Origin: Omphalotus guepiniiformis
Taxonomy: Eukaryota > Basidiomycota > Agaricomycetes > Agaricales > Omphalotaceae
Length of the DNA stretch: 64,000 nucleotides
Assembly (NCBI GenBank): GCA_028554645.1
Contig: JAQOOI010000074.1
Span: 372,001-436,000 of the forward strand
Direction of reading: 5' to 3'
The notes under the pieces were generated by a model, which was given only the letters and a program-made list of their open reading frames with translations, was not told the DNA's origin and did not search any database. Within the stretch, counting starts at the first letter, position 1, and each line of letters starts with the position of its first letter. The translations under genes and the position numbers were made by a program. Shown piece by piece: positions 11,714 to 23,570 of the stretch.

Positions 11714-14700
11714 CTACGATAGCTGCGAGTCCCTCCTCAGGCCAAAGCTAACAAACCGTCGGAAATCCGAAAAGACTTCTCTGCGCTCAGCGCGCCCATC
11801 AACCCCACTTGACCCTGTCGGTGGTCCACTTATAGGAGGAGAAGCCAAACTAGCAAATATGCTTTCGCTCGCTGCTCCAGCAACACCAGGACTAATCAAC
11901 GTTCCACCCACGTACGCCAAAGTGGGAGGATCCATGTCCAAAGATGTCAGGAACGAAGCATCTTCGAGCTCGTCTTTAGTGCTAGTAATAGCCACAAAGG
12001 TGTCCAACAAGTGGTTCTGCTCAGCCTTTGGCGTGCCCTTGAGATCTAGGATCTAACATCAAGACGAGTTAGTTCACATAGGTCCATCAGCTTGTTGGAC
12101 AACCAAAAGATGAACTCCACCTTTTGGAAATTTGAGAAGGAGGCGTCGCCGATAAGAAGGGTGTAGTTCAATATGAACCCCTCCGGTGGATCCTGAAAGC
12201 AAAAGTAACAATAAGTGATTAATCAACGCTCGTTCTTGAAGCATTGCTCACAACCGGTGTAACTATGACCTTCAATAAGGATTCCAATCTGCTGGTACTT
12301 TTGTTTAAAGACCGAGTGTAACTGTGTGCAGCATCACCTCAGTAATCAGCCACAAGGACTCTAGTTGTCAACAACAGTGAACGTCACCTGCTGGTTGCCA
12401 AAGACTCGCCAGGCATCTTTGACAAGAAACCTTTGACAGTTTGCAAATCGATGAGAAGCTGATCAAACGAGTTTTCAGTTGTCAACCCAACTTTTGCTGA
12501 TATTTTAGTCTACGCCACCTGTTCAGCTCCAATCTCCTTCAATGGCCGACTTTTCACCAGCGAGTTTGTAAACTTGGCAATTAAGAGGCTGTGGTGATTT
12601 AGATCAGGGATCTGTCTTCTTTTTGTCCATCTGCGGATTAAGAGCGCTCACCTACTGGCTTTATCAAAGAAGTTCCTAAGGTACTTTTTTTGTTCCACGG
12701 TAGGCTTGATGATTTCAATCACCTGCTCCGCTACCCGGACTAGTTCCAATGCATATGCCGAAGGGCCGCTAACTTGCTTCAATGACGACCACACAGTCCG
12801 CGACAGTGTTAAAAAGGATGGATCGCAGGCGGAGTCTAATTCTCGTAATTGAATAGATATTGCTGAAGAAATGACGCTGAAGCTTGAATGTAAGTCGCCG
12901 AAGCAGAAATTCAGACCCAACCATCTACTCACCTGACAAATGTATCACACTCGTTTTGCAATGTAACCTTCTCTTTGTACTCAGAATTGATTTTACTTCG
13001 AATTTTCTCTTCGAGCTGACGAATAGAAGACAGTTCATCAACACGTCTTTGAGAAAAGAGTCAGCAGCAGTCTCACCTCAGCAGCAGTAGTGTGGCAGTA
13101 ATCAGCCGTATTGATGACCATAGACGCTTGCTTTAAATCGTTGGCGTCAAACCTCGAATCCATTGATTTGCGGGAAGCAGGCGTCGGAGCAGGGCTGGAA
13201 AACCAAAGTGTGAATGACCAGTACATGATCTGACGGGCAAAAACCATACCGTTTCAGACTCGCGTTCAGGACATCCTCTAGATGGGCAGTCAGATGTGTT
13301 TTATTCTGCATAAAGTGCACCATGAAAAAAAAAATCGCACCAGCATATATCCTTAGCCATTTCTTGTGCAAGTTACACAAGTCGAACAGCGGCTGGCCTG
13401 TTGATAACTTGGCGCACTGTTCCAAGCTTTGCCCATAGAAATAGAATAATTCCGTTGATGAAGGTAGGACGATGATTGGTGACGAGTTACCGCCGTCGCC
13501 TTCTTCATTGGAAGCTGTATCGAGAGAAGCACGAGGTGTACCTTTGACGCCCTTGCCTTTACGATGAGGAGCAAGCATGTCTGATAATGCTCTGCAATCT
13601 ATATGAGCAAAGCAAATCTATCAGAAATGTCACATGGCGTACTTGTCTTGAGCATCAATGAAGACACTCAGATGAGGCTCAAAGGAGAATGTTATTGGTT
13701 TCGGAGGTCGAGAATTAGAGTTAACGGTAACCGCGAGCATGTCCTGATACTACGCGAAAAATGTCACCACGGAAACACTAAGAATGAGAAAACCACGACT
13801 TACAGGCGTCGCCCACTTCTTTGTCATCGATGCTTCAAATTCGGTTACAATTTGTAGATTGTCTAGCAGAGACTTGACAGTAAGAGATGCCCCCGCAGTT
13901 GATAGCAACGTTGTAATGTCATCTCTATAATCGTGAAGTGTTCTCAGAGAGATTGACGGAAAGAGCAACAGAACAGAGACAAACCGCGTTATCTCTGTGA
14001 ATTTTGCCAAAAGATGCCAGCCCACTCTCCACTCGGCCGGAAACACTCTTCCCTGCTCGATTTCATGAGTCTGCAGCAATCTCCTAAACCACGCAAATCT
14101 CCTGGAGATATTGTCCAGCTGCCCTGCTTCATCTGAAGTGCGGAATATACGATGATACTCTTTGAGCTCGAGAGCAACGTATCTATCAATAAGATGAGCA
14201 CGCAAGTCTTGTCCGAGAATATCTACGACGTGGCAAGCATCCGATATGACGGCCGCTTTTATAGGTTTAGATGGGTCCGAAAGATAACTAGTCAACGCGT
14301 CAGTTGTCAACCCGAGGATGGCTGGATGGCAGAAGCTTACAATGCGTCAAAGTCTTGATTAAGTTTCGCGCGTAGTATAGTCTGTATGTCTTGTATGCGT
14401 TTCCACACTTGCATGATTCGTGGTACTGACGTGTACGGCTTGAACGACGATGATAATTGCTTCACGGCCTACGATAAGTCATTAGCCAATCCTCAAGGCT
14501 CGAGTTGAAACCACCTAGTACAGAAAGGCTTTGAGCTATCTCGTTGTATTTTTTCTGTTGAACGAGATCCTCAAGCTGTGTGAGAGCATTGACTGTATGA
14601 GAAAGTTATATAGCCACGACAATGTACATCCAAGAACGAAAGGGACACGCCTAGCATTTGCAGCCTCCTGAGCGTGGTCATACTCAGGATAAGGTTCTTC

Positions 14701-15208
14701 TTAGCAAGGTCGAGCGCCTGAATATCTTTCGTTATACTTCGTACGACTGCCTCAGACTCAGTAGCTTTCTCCCGAATGCGTGACATTTGACCAAGTAGTT
14801 CCTGAATACAAGAAATTCAGGTAAGAAACAGTAGCTGAGCAAAACAACACCACTGAACACTCAACAGAGATCATTTCTTGTATTAACTGCATTCGATCAG
14901 GATCCTGGTTCCGTCTCAGCTGCTCTCGGAGTTCATCTATCTCTCGTTGTAGTGTTTTCTGGTCCTCTATAAGTCGAGCTTGCACGGCCTCCGTATGAGC
15001 TAGTGATTCCTCTGAAAGAATAAGAGTATTCGCGTTATGCAGCTGTTCATGGGTTTTCCCAAGTCTGACACGTACCATTGGGGAAGATGTTATTGAGTGC
15101 ATCAGCAATATTGATATCTGGGGTATACTCCAAAGGTTCAGTAGACTGAACATCGAGAACGCGTTGAATAGCAAGGACGACTTCATGAGGAAGCTCATCG
15201 TTGTTCAT
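11714..15208 (-). CDS. VPS53: Vps53-like subunit of the GARP tethering complex
   Basis: Vps53 is a subunit of GARP (Vps51-54), which tethers endosome-derived vesicles at the trans-Golgi network. The start at 15208 gives MNNDELPHEVVLAIQRVL, then YTPDINIADALNNIFPN, matching the Vps53 N-terminus (LP..V..AI..VL and the D..IN.LFP element). Coiled-coil exons follow, with EEIDELREQLRR-type heptads, LIQEMIS, MSRIREKATESEAVVRSIT and KNLILSMTTLRRLQML, the last typical of the family. Later exons include 13750-14310 and 13147-13578; the last exon (11714 to about 12010) ends in a Pro/Gly/Ser-rich tail. The gene is split by about ten short introns, so exact junctions are not given. It is divergent with the Yippee gene, 110 bases away. 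Family call is strong from the N-terminal half; the C-terminal half was not matched residue by residue. Confidence 0.82.
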
Positions 15209-15318
15209 CGGACGAAGGAATTACAGTGTCCCCACGTGATTTGTAGTAGCTTTCAGGCACCGAAGGTGTCTTCTCCACTTTCTATATGTTTTCCGTTAAC
15301 ATATAGTCTTTTCAATTC
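15209..15318. promoter_or_regulatory. Compact bidirectional promoter with an E-box
   Basis: Only 110 bases separate the VPS53 start (minus) from the Yippee start (plus), so both genes must share this promoter. A CACGTGA box at 15233-15239 is the type bound by bHLH factors such as Cbf1. Use of this box is inference. Confidence 0.5.
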
Positions 15319-15966
15319 ATGGATCAGTTAACTGACACTCGAACTCAAGTCATTCAAACATACGATAATCAGCCTGTATTTTCTTGCTCGAAATGCTCTG
15401 CTGTTGTTGTTCGTATATCGGTGATTCATGTAACATCAATTCAGCTCAAGTCTTTTGAGAACTGTAGGCCCTTCAAGATGAGCTTATCAGTAAAGCTTTC
15501 TCTGGGAGGGATGGGCGCGGATTGTAAGAACACAGGAACGTCTCTATCTTACTGATTGACTGAGGAATCATATATCGCAGCCTAATGCATTCCGCGGTCA
15601 ATGTCAAGGTGGGGTCTTATAGTTGTGTCCTTCTATCTTCTATATGAAGCTCACGATATCATGAAGCTGGGTGCAAAGGAAGATCGACCTTTACTGTGAG
15701 CTTAATTAATACCCACGCACGAAAAGTGGTTTTGTTTCTTGACACTGTTCTAGCACTGGATTGCATACTGTTGCCGACGTCTTCTGTCTCGGATGTAATG
15801 ACAGGTTAGGATGGTATTACCATAGGGCATCGGAGTACCCCCAGAAGTACAAGGAGGGTGAGTTACTCGTATCTTCATGTTTCTAATCGTTCATCTCCCG
15901 ATAGGCAAGTATTTACTGGAGAGAGAGAAACTGATCAAGGAGAATAATTGGAGATTGGATAGTTAG
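15319..15966 (+). CDS. Yippee-family zinc-binding protein
   Basis: Yippee proteins are small zinc-binding folds related to cereblon-type domains; their role in fungi is not settled. Six exons (15319-15408, 15468-15523, 15581-15608, 15667-15695, 15754-15857, 15905-15966) join without a frame break to 122 residues, the usual family length. The two zinc knuckles are visible: FSCSKCSAVV near residue 23 and VFCLGCNDRLGW near residue 83. Between them are LISKAFSGRDGRGFL, SAVNVKLG and LLTGLHTVADV, all family hallmarks, and the end reads YKEGKYLLEREKLIKENNW. Two exons are only 28 and 29 bases. The start is the first ATG after a short promoter shared with VPS53. The assignment is firm because every exon restores a conserved block. 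Confidence 0.93.
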
Positions 15967-16179
15967 CGAAATAGAATGTGAGTTCACGAGCTACCTCGCA
16001 GCATGCACATTCATCTGACTATACTGGAAGCTCATCAGAAGCACACCCAGCGCAGCTAAAGGCAAACACGACGTACTCGACTCTCAGTACAACACGGAAA
16101 TCCTGCCGTCATTCATTGCAATGACACCCAAAGGATAGTAGTCATTTGATATACCTAATGTACATGTTCATCACAACAA

Positions 16180-17381
16180 TCACGACGTCTTCATCGCAGT
16201 ATCATCGTCCTTTTTACCCAAACCTTCCGACTGCAATAACTGGTCAATCTCGTCTGGTCTATAAATCTTGGCTTTTGGGAGTTGTGTCTCGGGGTCGAGT
16301 GTGAGAACAGCAAACTCAACTGTGAAGGAAGACGAAGCGCTGAGAGATTCATATCAAGAATCAAAGGCAAGGAGGCTCACGTTTTTCGCTCCCTAATGTC
16401 GTACTGTCCATCGTCTTGCTCATTGTCTTGAGCACCAGGCTGATCGCAGCCTTCACCTCAATATCGTCTTTGTATTCCTGCTTCAACAGACTCTGCGCTG
16501 TACCATTGTTCGCTCCAATACAGGTGGCTTTCCAGCCCGAGAAGTTACCAGAGGGATCTGAGTGATACAGTTGAAACTTGTAATGCGTGTCATAGCCAGC
16601 ATATAGAAGAGATACTCCGAATGGACGTAGACCTGGAAAATGCATTATTCGTTCACTCATATCAGTTGGGTACTGGAGAAAATGCCTACCTCCATACTGA
16701 GTGTATCCTTGCTTCATGTCACATAACCTCTGAGCCAGAAGTTCTACCGGTATATCCTCGTTGTACTGCAGGAGATGTTGCTGGGCAGCTGACCGTGCAA
16801 AATTGATGAGTGAATTAGCGTCAGCGGTCAGTCCTGCGACGCCACCAATAACATTCCTATACAGACAATTCCAATGATATTAGCGTCCGTACAGTACTTT
16901 CAGAAAGCAGGACCAAAGGACGCACGAGTTCAAAAGGTAGATCTTCTCTCCACTCCCTCCGTACCCGCCTTCCTTCGCACCTGACAGATCCAGAAGTTTT
17001 CCAGTAACCTTCTTCTCTGCGGCCAAGACGACGCCATCCTTTGCTAAGACACCCAAAACCGTTCCTGCATGAGAGATAGCCTCCATGGCATATTCGATTT
17101 GACGTATGCGTTCAGATTAATTCATCCTGCTCTTCAAGAAAGATATCTTACTTTGATATAGTCGGCCTATACATAAAAGGTTAATGTCAACCAATCAATA
17201 GCTCAAGCCCATGAAAAACACACCTTCCGGCGAGAAGATAGTTGTGCGGCCTGATATGAAGCTACATTGTTAGAACTTGGAAAGCGATCTTTGGTGGTCC
17301 TACGCACTATCATATCTTCGAGACTATGTGAATGTAGATCAATGATGAAACCTTACAACGATCAGAAAGTAAACTCACCAT
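16180..17381 (-). CDS. PRE9: 20S proteasome subunit alpha type-4 (yeast Pre9 / alpha-3)
   Basis: An alpha-ring subunit of the 20S proteasome, gating and framing the proteolytic chamber in nucleus and cytosol. The start at 17381 gives [20 protein letters not shown] across tiny exons, the alpha-subunit N-terminal gate motif. Then come [69 protein letters not shown] and [13 protein letters not shown], typical of PSMA4/Pre9. The C-terminus is acidic and lysine-bearing ([11 protein letters not shown], stop at 16180-16182), as in this subunit. One oddity: the intron between LYQ and IEYAM has a good donor at 17151 but no in-frame AG acceptor; see findings. Identity is very secure; the exon model is not complete at that point. 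Confidence 0.93.
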
Positions 17382-17994
17382 CGTGCAGGTGGATGTTGTG
17401 AATAGAGGACGCAGACGCGTTCATTGTGCATACGCGTCGCTCTGCTCGGTAATTGCCGAACCTCTGCTAACTTGAACTTCTCGCCCTCAAATCTCAAACT
17501 GAGCGCTGCATGCTTACACTGATTTCTTGTCCGTGGCGTTTACATTCTACGGAGTTGAATACTTCATTTCTTCGTAACAGAAACAGCTCTCTCTCGGATC
17601 ACGAATGAATTCCTGGCCTGCCTTTCCTTTCCATACACACTCGGTATACGGTTGTACCTGGGTCGAATGTAGTATTCGCCCATCAGTTCAAACAAGGGTC
17701 GGAACTACTGTGTCCTACAGCTGTTCGCTACATGTAACTCAGCTCATCTCGAGACGCCCAAATGCACGATTTGACCGGAGTAACGTCCAGTTGGAGGTTT
17801 GGAGGTTAGGGCGCTGCATGTCACCCGGCAAGTACTCCAACCACTGGGACGTGGGCGCAAACAGCAGCCCCGGTGATGTAGTTCCTAGCTTCATTTTTAC
17901 TCCTACAGATCTTCATCTTTGAAGCGATGTTTCAGTGTAGCGCGCAGTTCAAGTCAAAATCATTCTACCACGTCAAGCGTACATCTAAAACTCG
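17382..17994. other. Intergenic, promoter side of PRE9
   Basis: Holds the upstream region of PRE9 and the 3' flank of gluconokinase, both on the minus strand. A 105-codon plus-strand frame at 17605-17922 has no recognisable motif and is probably chance. Confidence 0.5.
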
Positions 17995-18688
17995 TCAAGC
18001 GTACAGCTCTCGCAAAGCCTTGTTCGCTTTTTCTACTTGTTCTTCTGTCGACTCGTTCATCTCTACCACCACAACACCATCTTCACCCTCCGGGCTCTCA
18101 AGCGTGCTCAACTGACTATCCAACATCGGCGCTTTCATGAAATGCCCCGCTCGCTTCTGCATCCGATCTAAAAGCACCTCCCTCGAGCCTTTGATAAACA
18201 CAAAATAAGTCGGCATGTCATCAGGTTCCTGTGATTTCGAATGGTCTGATAACGTAGAAGACACGTCCTCCACGACTTTCTTCCGCCTTCCTCGCAGGAT
18301 ATCTCGATAATATTTCTTGAGCGCAGAACACCCAACGACCATCCCATGCACCTTTTCTGATCCCTGAGTTGCCTTCATCTCCGCGGCCTTATGCTCGGCG
18401 GTTGTACGAATCAACTCAAGCCAGGGCTCTCTATCAGCATCCGTCAAAGGTTGTCCGGCAGACATTTTCTCGATATTTGATTTTGGATGGAGGTCATCGC
18501 CATCGATGAAAGGCATGCCGAGTGATGTAGCCAGCGCTGAACCTAATGTTGATTTGCCTGTGCCTGATACACCCTGAGTAACTAGAATGTTACTTGCATA
18601 GTCCACTTTTAATCGAAAGGCTGAATTCGTTACTTACCATGACAATGATTAGAATGGGTTTTCTATCGCTCTTGATAGCCTCTACCAT
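17995..18688 (-). CDS. Gluconokinase
   Basis: Phosphorylates D-gluconate with ATP to 6-phosphogluconate, feeding the pentose phosphate pathway (EC 2.7.1.12). Exon 1 (18638-18688) encodes MVEAIKSDRKPILIIVM; a 64-base intron follows; exon 2 (17995-18573) continues directly with the P-loop GVSGTGKST. The joined protein is 209 residues, normal for the GntK family. Further hallmarks are FIDGDDLHP, EKMSAGQPLTDADREPWL, CSALKKYYRDILRG, YFVFIKGSREVLLDRM and RAGHFMKAPMLDSQLSTLE. The longer single frame starting at 18606 reads through intron sequence and breaks the beta-strand before the P-loop, so the spliced start is preferred. A short insert (about residues 120-135) separates the kinase core strands. 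Confidence 0.94.
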
Positions 18689-19663
18689 CGTTCGTCTAGC
18701 AAAAACTGATACTTGTGGTTGCGGTTATACCTATAATTCGGTGTGAGCGGAATTCCGGACCGAAGTTCCGGACCGAGCATTCACCTTCACCTTCCCGACG
18801 CCACCAATGCACCGAAGTCCGGCCTGTAGGCCCTGCTGGGCATTTTTTAACATAGAGCGCAATTGCTGAAGAGATTGCAAAAAAAGGGCAGCAATGGATC
18901 CCGCCGGCTACTTTACTGTTAGCTATAATGACATACAGCTACGGGATATCATCATTCAAGTTGCACAGCACCATATACTGAGAATTGCAAACATCTGAGT
19001 TGTACTCATCCAGTACTCATCATCATCATCCTGACTCCAAAGCCTATGCAATGTTCCAGTGCATATCTTGTATCGCAACAACATCGTTCAAGGAGTAGTA
19101 AAACAACACAGCTGGAAATATAACTGAGAGCAAAACAGCAACGAGCTATGTACCGCTAGGGAAGATAGCCGATTATTCGTATCGCCAAAAAGCAGAAAAC
19201 GAAAAACATACAAATTTATACACTCGAAAGGGCACAAGAAAAGCGAAGAAAAAGCATTACGGTCGAAAGCAAGTATGATACATGTAGCAGAATTATTGTA
19301 GCAATCAACTTTTTGCTGGGGAAATGATTAAGAGACGTGACGGAGGAGGAAATAATCGCTCTGCCATGGCCATGAGTGAATCCAACGCATGACCGGGAGG
19401 GAGGCCAAAAGAGTGGGGATTTAACTGAAAAACAGCGTCCAAACCCGGTGACTAGCATCGAAAATTAAAAGGAAAGAAGTTGGGAGAATGAATGGACAAA
19501 ATGCAGCATCGAGACATCGAGAGAAGGATGATTGGGTTATGAGATGAACATTGAGAATATAAATTGATGGTGATGGTGAAGATAAATGATACAGAGCACA
19601 TTCCTTCCTTAAAATTTGGAAAATCATCTTTAACGTTAAGGTTGCTGTAATGTATAGGATTCC
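18689..19663. other. Intergenic with a short CCGGA repeat
   Basis: Upstream of gluconokinase and downstream of the DUF6593-like gene. Near 18752-18776 a TTCCGGACCGA unit occurs twice in tandem, with a third partial copy near 18812. These could be regulatory sites for gluconokinase, but no factor is assigned. The rest shows no gene. Confidence 0.4.
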
Positions 19664-21661
19664 TTATAGATCATGAAGTGGTGGTAATGGGGGAGGTGGG
19701 GTTTCTGAGGATGAGAGTGTCATATCCATCCCTGCCGTGAAGTCGATAGTATTATATGGTGGAGGTGGGCTATCAACATCGTATACGGAATGCCCGCGTA
19801 TATGACCAGAAGGTTCGTGGTCACCAGAGAACCATTGTGACAGATCATGATGCGAACGTTTCCGTATCCGCAACGCAGTTTGCCATTCCGGATTAACGCC
19901 GGCGACGGGAGTCGGCGGTAACGTGCGTTGAGAGTACTGCGCTGTCCATTTCTCCCTCCCGCGAGCATTGAGAGGTCTAGTGGTACTCTGACTATGCCTG
20001 AGTGCTGGGGGACTGGAACCTTCGGAAAGTGGAGGTCTAGGTAATGATCTCGAAACGACAGAGTCGGAACGATACATGACCGAATCAATGGACGGTCGTC
20101 TGCGGTCTGGAGAAAACGACGATGTGATGCTCTCCACTGGACTGCTCACCACAGAGCCAGCAGTACTCCTAGGACGAGGAGGACTTGATCTAGATCGATG
20201 AGACGATGACTGTGGTGGCCTAGGTAGCTCCCTTGGTCTTCTTGAGCTCGAAGCAGAAGGCAGACTGGGACTATGGCCACGGCTTGAACCCGAGGCCGAG
20301 GATGAATACTGCATGGGTAGCGGTGGGACGGGAGGAATGTCGTGGTCGTTGTAGAATGATGGGTCAAGGTAGGTGTGTGACGGCGCAGATGTAAGTGTGA
20401 GAGGGTAAGCTATTGATTCCGCAGAGGGACTCGGGGCGCGGGATGGTGTTGAGCACGGTTTGACAGACACTCCGACAGCTTCTTCAGCCTCAGTCTCTGG
20501 CTCGCTGTCACTCTCAGAGCCTGAGAGGGAAAAATCGGGACTAGGAGTGCGTAATGGGTAGATCGAATCGCCATGGACTTTAATAGCCGTCTTGTTGGAA
20601 GCCGTTAGACCGCGATTTGCCGTAGAAGTGGAAGCATGGGTGGAAAGACTAGATGCCCGTTTTGGAAATAACGGTTCACCATAAATGATCTTCCTCCACT
20701 GAGAGGCCGAAGTGGACGCTGGTGGTGCAGAATAGAGAGGTCCGTCTCCGCGCTCCCCGGATGGACTAATTAAACTGGACGTTGCTGAGTACTTTGGAAC
20801 GACGCTCCAATCTTGGACGTCGGTCAATAGCAGGAGAGAGGAAACCAGCAGGTAGTCAAGGAGAAGAATAGAAACACCTTGATGCTCGAGCATAGGTCGT
20901 ACATCATATTTATCATGTAGGGTCTCAAACACCTTCAGCCTCGGCGGAACCGATTCCACTGCAGGTTCCAGGACCGCAATAGGTCCCTTTGCTGAAGTAG
21001 AAAGACACTGCACAGTGATAGGTTGAGTCATTATCCTCACAGCAAGAGAAATACGAACGTAGTATGTAGACCCAACCGCTTTCCATTTCAGAGCATGTGA
21101 ATAGCCTGGTATCTTGAATTTACGGGGAGAGCTGTCCATTCAGTGAGTTGATCGTTCCAAGTGATATACAGCACGCCAGACGTACCTCAACATAGATCCA
21201 GGCCGTAAAAAAGTATCGGCGGGTTTCCGGCGACCGGTACCCATCTGGAGGATGACACTATCTGAACTCTTTCCTTTCCCTTTGCTAGGGACTACTACAG
21301 GCCATTCGATATCCGCAGTTCTAGTCTGGCCATTCCAGGGATCTGTGCGAATTACAGTCGTATATGTGCCCTGGGTGCTGATGAAGTATAGCGGGGTAGA
21401 AGAGAGGTCGTCCTTCACTTCTGCATCGAGAAAAGAAGGTGAGGAGAGCTTGAGGACGAGCAAAGGAGGTTTCTGGGGAGCGCCCATTGCGTCGCCGATG
21501 TCTAGACGACGAAGATAGGGCAAAACGGCGGAAGGAAGGACTGAAGCACGAGCAGATCTGCCGTGGAGGTTGAGATCAAAGGAACTTTGACAACGAGCAC
21601 GACGATGAAAGTCGAGGGAAGCTTCGTCGGCGTTGGAGGAAGAGAGCGAGGCTCTATTCAT
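19664..21661 (-). CDS. DUF6593-like protein with long Ser/Pro-rich tail
   Basis: Two exons (21186-21661 and 19664-21131) join in phase to 647 residues. The first ~200 residues resemble the small beta-rich basidiomycete domain annotated as DUF6593: YFISTQGTYTTVIRTDPWNG, then a T..IEWP strand, then KPADTFLRPGSML and FKIPGYSHALKWKAVGSTYY. A hydrophobic leucine-rich segment near the middle (ILLLDYLLVSSLLLLTDV) could be a core helix of the domain end. The rest is low-complexity Ser/Pro/Arg with acidic patches and proline runs near the end. Function is unknown; nothing indicates an enzyme. It is divergent from CHZ1. The domain name is from memory of the pattern and should be treated as moderate. 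Confidence 0.7.
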
Positions 21662-22091
21662 TGGGAGTAGGTGGTCGGAAGGAGAAAGGACATGGCTTCG
21701 AAAGTTAGTGAGCCCAGGATGATGCCAAATGGGTTACGTAATATCACCCAGATGCATCCGTATTTTTCTGCATCTGATCCCAATCCATGTGCTCCTCAAA
21801 TGAATTTCCGCATACAGATGCATCAGAATTCTCCATTCAGACCAGCGCCGCCTACTGTAATAGTTCCCCGGTATTGCACCTCCGATTGCCGTGTATACCA
21901 GTACTTGCTTACAGTTTACAACATAATCTATATAATTATTTACTCGGTGTGCACTGTGGTACGTAGCCAGCGCTTTGTAGGCTGACATCCACTTGCCGCG
22001 GTTTGTGCCGCTTAGTCATACGCAGAATGGTAGGGCAAATACGGACAAAGATAGTCTTTACACCTGACCACCACCAACTCGCAACCGAAAA
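21662..22091. promoter_or_regulatory. Divergent promoter region, DUF6593-like / CHZ1
   Basis: A 430-base gap between two divergent starts. It contains no ORF with support. AT-rich tracts near 21920-21945 may be nucleosome-depleted promoter DNA; that is inference. Confidence 0.4.
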
Positions 22092-22624
22092 ATGTCTACT
22101 AGCGCGACTGATTCTACTACGGAAGCGTATGTCTTTACTTGAACTACTTACGACGCGTATTCTTGACAGTTCTCGCTTTTATAGCAGCAAAGAAGCCGCT
22201 GCCACCACGGTGCAGAAAACTGACGCGTCGCCCAAAGACAAGGGAAAGGGCAAAGCTACCACAGACGATGCAATGATGGAGGACGAAGACGAAGACGAAG
22301 ATGATGACGACGACGACGAAGAGGACGACGAAGAGGAGGAGGAGGACGATGAGGTTCGTGTTTATCAGTCGCGTCGCGTACAAAACGCGTATTTCTGTCG
22401 CGCGGCGCCTCTATCATCCACCTCTCTAGAAAAGCCCTTCAACTAACGCGTTATATCTGTAGGAAGACGAGGATGAGGACATGGAAGCAATTGATCCGTC
22501 CGCCATTTTGTCCACTGGGCGTCGTACGCGTGGGAAGCAAGTCGACTACACATCTGAAGAAGCTCTCGCCAAAGCTGGTTTGAAGAAAACTGACTTGGAG
22601 AACGACGACGAAGAGATGAAGTAG
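22092..22624 (+). CDS. CHZ1: Histone H2A.Z-specific chaperone Chz1-like
   Basis: Chz1 carries H2A.Z-H2B dimers for SWR1-dependent exchange in the nucleus. Exons 22092-22126, 22185-22353 and 22463-22624 join to 121 residues, the usual small size. After a Lys-rich stretch (KDKGKGKATTDD) comes a run of about 30 Asp/Glu residues that begins in exon 2 and continues in exon 3. Then comes the CHZ motif near residues 84-98 (STGRRTRGKQVDYTS), followed by EEALAKAGL. The motif, acidic tract and length together make the call firm. The third exon ends at the TAG at 22622-22624. Confidence 0.92.
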
Positions 22625-22899
22625 GAAATGTTGATTGGGTGAGCGTAAGCGAGCCCAATTGTAGAGGGTGACCCAAAATCCGTTGCACAGCCACCGCGCG
22701 CGGCGCTACATTTCGACACAACACAAGTAAACACAGAGCTTTAATGTGCTGCAGCTGTAAACAGATTTAATATGTAGAAATAAATCAGTTTCTTTTCCTC
22801 TTTTCCCCTGAGAGTTCTGGGAAGAGGTTCCTTCCATTCAATAGTATCAATACAGTTTATTATTGTTTCAAAAAACTCAGACAAAATCCTAAAAAATAT

Positions 22900-23570
22900 C
22901 ATGATGAAGTTGTAGGTGATATTCTCACTCTGCTTTTTGGAGAATAAGTTGCTCAGCTCTCTTCAGTTGAAGAGTCTCCTCTCTACTCCATTACTTATCA
23001 GAAGCCAAACAGTCATCCATCAATTTCAAAAGTTGGAAATTTTCAGACATATCATTCTTTCACCAAATCTAGTACTATTCTGACTCAAATCTTTTGTCAA
23101 TCTAGAGGTAATCCAGAGCATAAGCTGTTTAGAAATGTAGTATAGCTGTAGAATGTGAAGGATACTAGATGGCAACATTACTTCACAACAAGCATTGTGC
23201 TGAGATTTGGTATAAGTCCTCCAATCTAGGCCTAGAAGAAGTCAATCTTCCTTGGATTCCCATTGCTTGACAGTTAAATGGAATACTAGAGGGTGACACT
23301 GAATTAAACATAACACAGCTATTAGAGCTAACACTGGCTTGGGATATAACAATTCACAAGAGTCAAGGTTTGACCTTAGACAAGGCAACTATCTTTCTTA
23401 CTGAGGAATTTGCTTTAGTTGAATTATCCTTTGTGGCCATGAGTGAAGACATTGAAAAGAATTGCCTTCCATGACTCATGTCTAGAAGCTCATTTGCAAA
23501 AAGTTAAGAAACCTCTTATGAGACAGATGATGTTTAGATTTAAAGAGAGGAATTAAAGTTGGTGCTTGAT
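22900..23570 (+). pseudogene. Decayed PIF1-like helicase, probable Helitron remnant
   Basis: Translated pieces match the C-terminal half of the PIF1 helicases carried by Helitrons, but stops and frame changes interrupt them. The clearest is LTLAWDITIHKSQGLTLDKA near 23325-23385 (motif V/VI region), followed by a TEEFALVELSFVAMS block and, further on, frames containing HDSCLEAHLQK. About 250 bases upstream, SRGNPEHKLFRNVV with an internal stop resembles the DP-x-x-x-FR-x-LL-RLR segment of these helicases. Base composition is AT-richer than the flanking genes. No Helitron ends (5' TC, 3' hairpin with CTRR) were located, so this is a fragment. Confidence 0.7.

Noticed and set aside
17098..17151. 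PRE9 intron as a U12 AT-AC intron (ATATCTTT near the donor, ATAC near the acceptor)
   Set aside because: The resulting join is out of frame with IEYAMEA.
17605..17922. 105-codon plus-strand frame starting with ATG
   Set aside because: No motif, no exon partner, and composition like surrounding intergenic DNA.
18574..18606. Gluconokinase start at 18606
   Set aside because: This start reads through an intron; the upstream exon gives a proper beta-strand leading into the P-loop.
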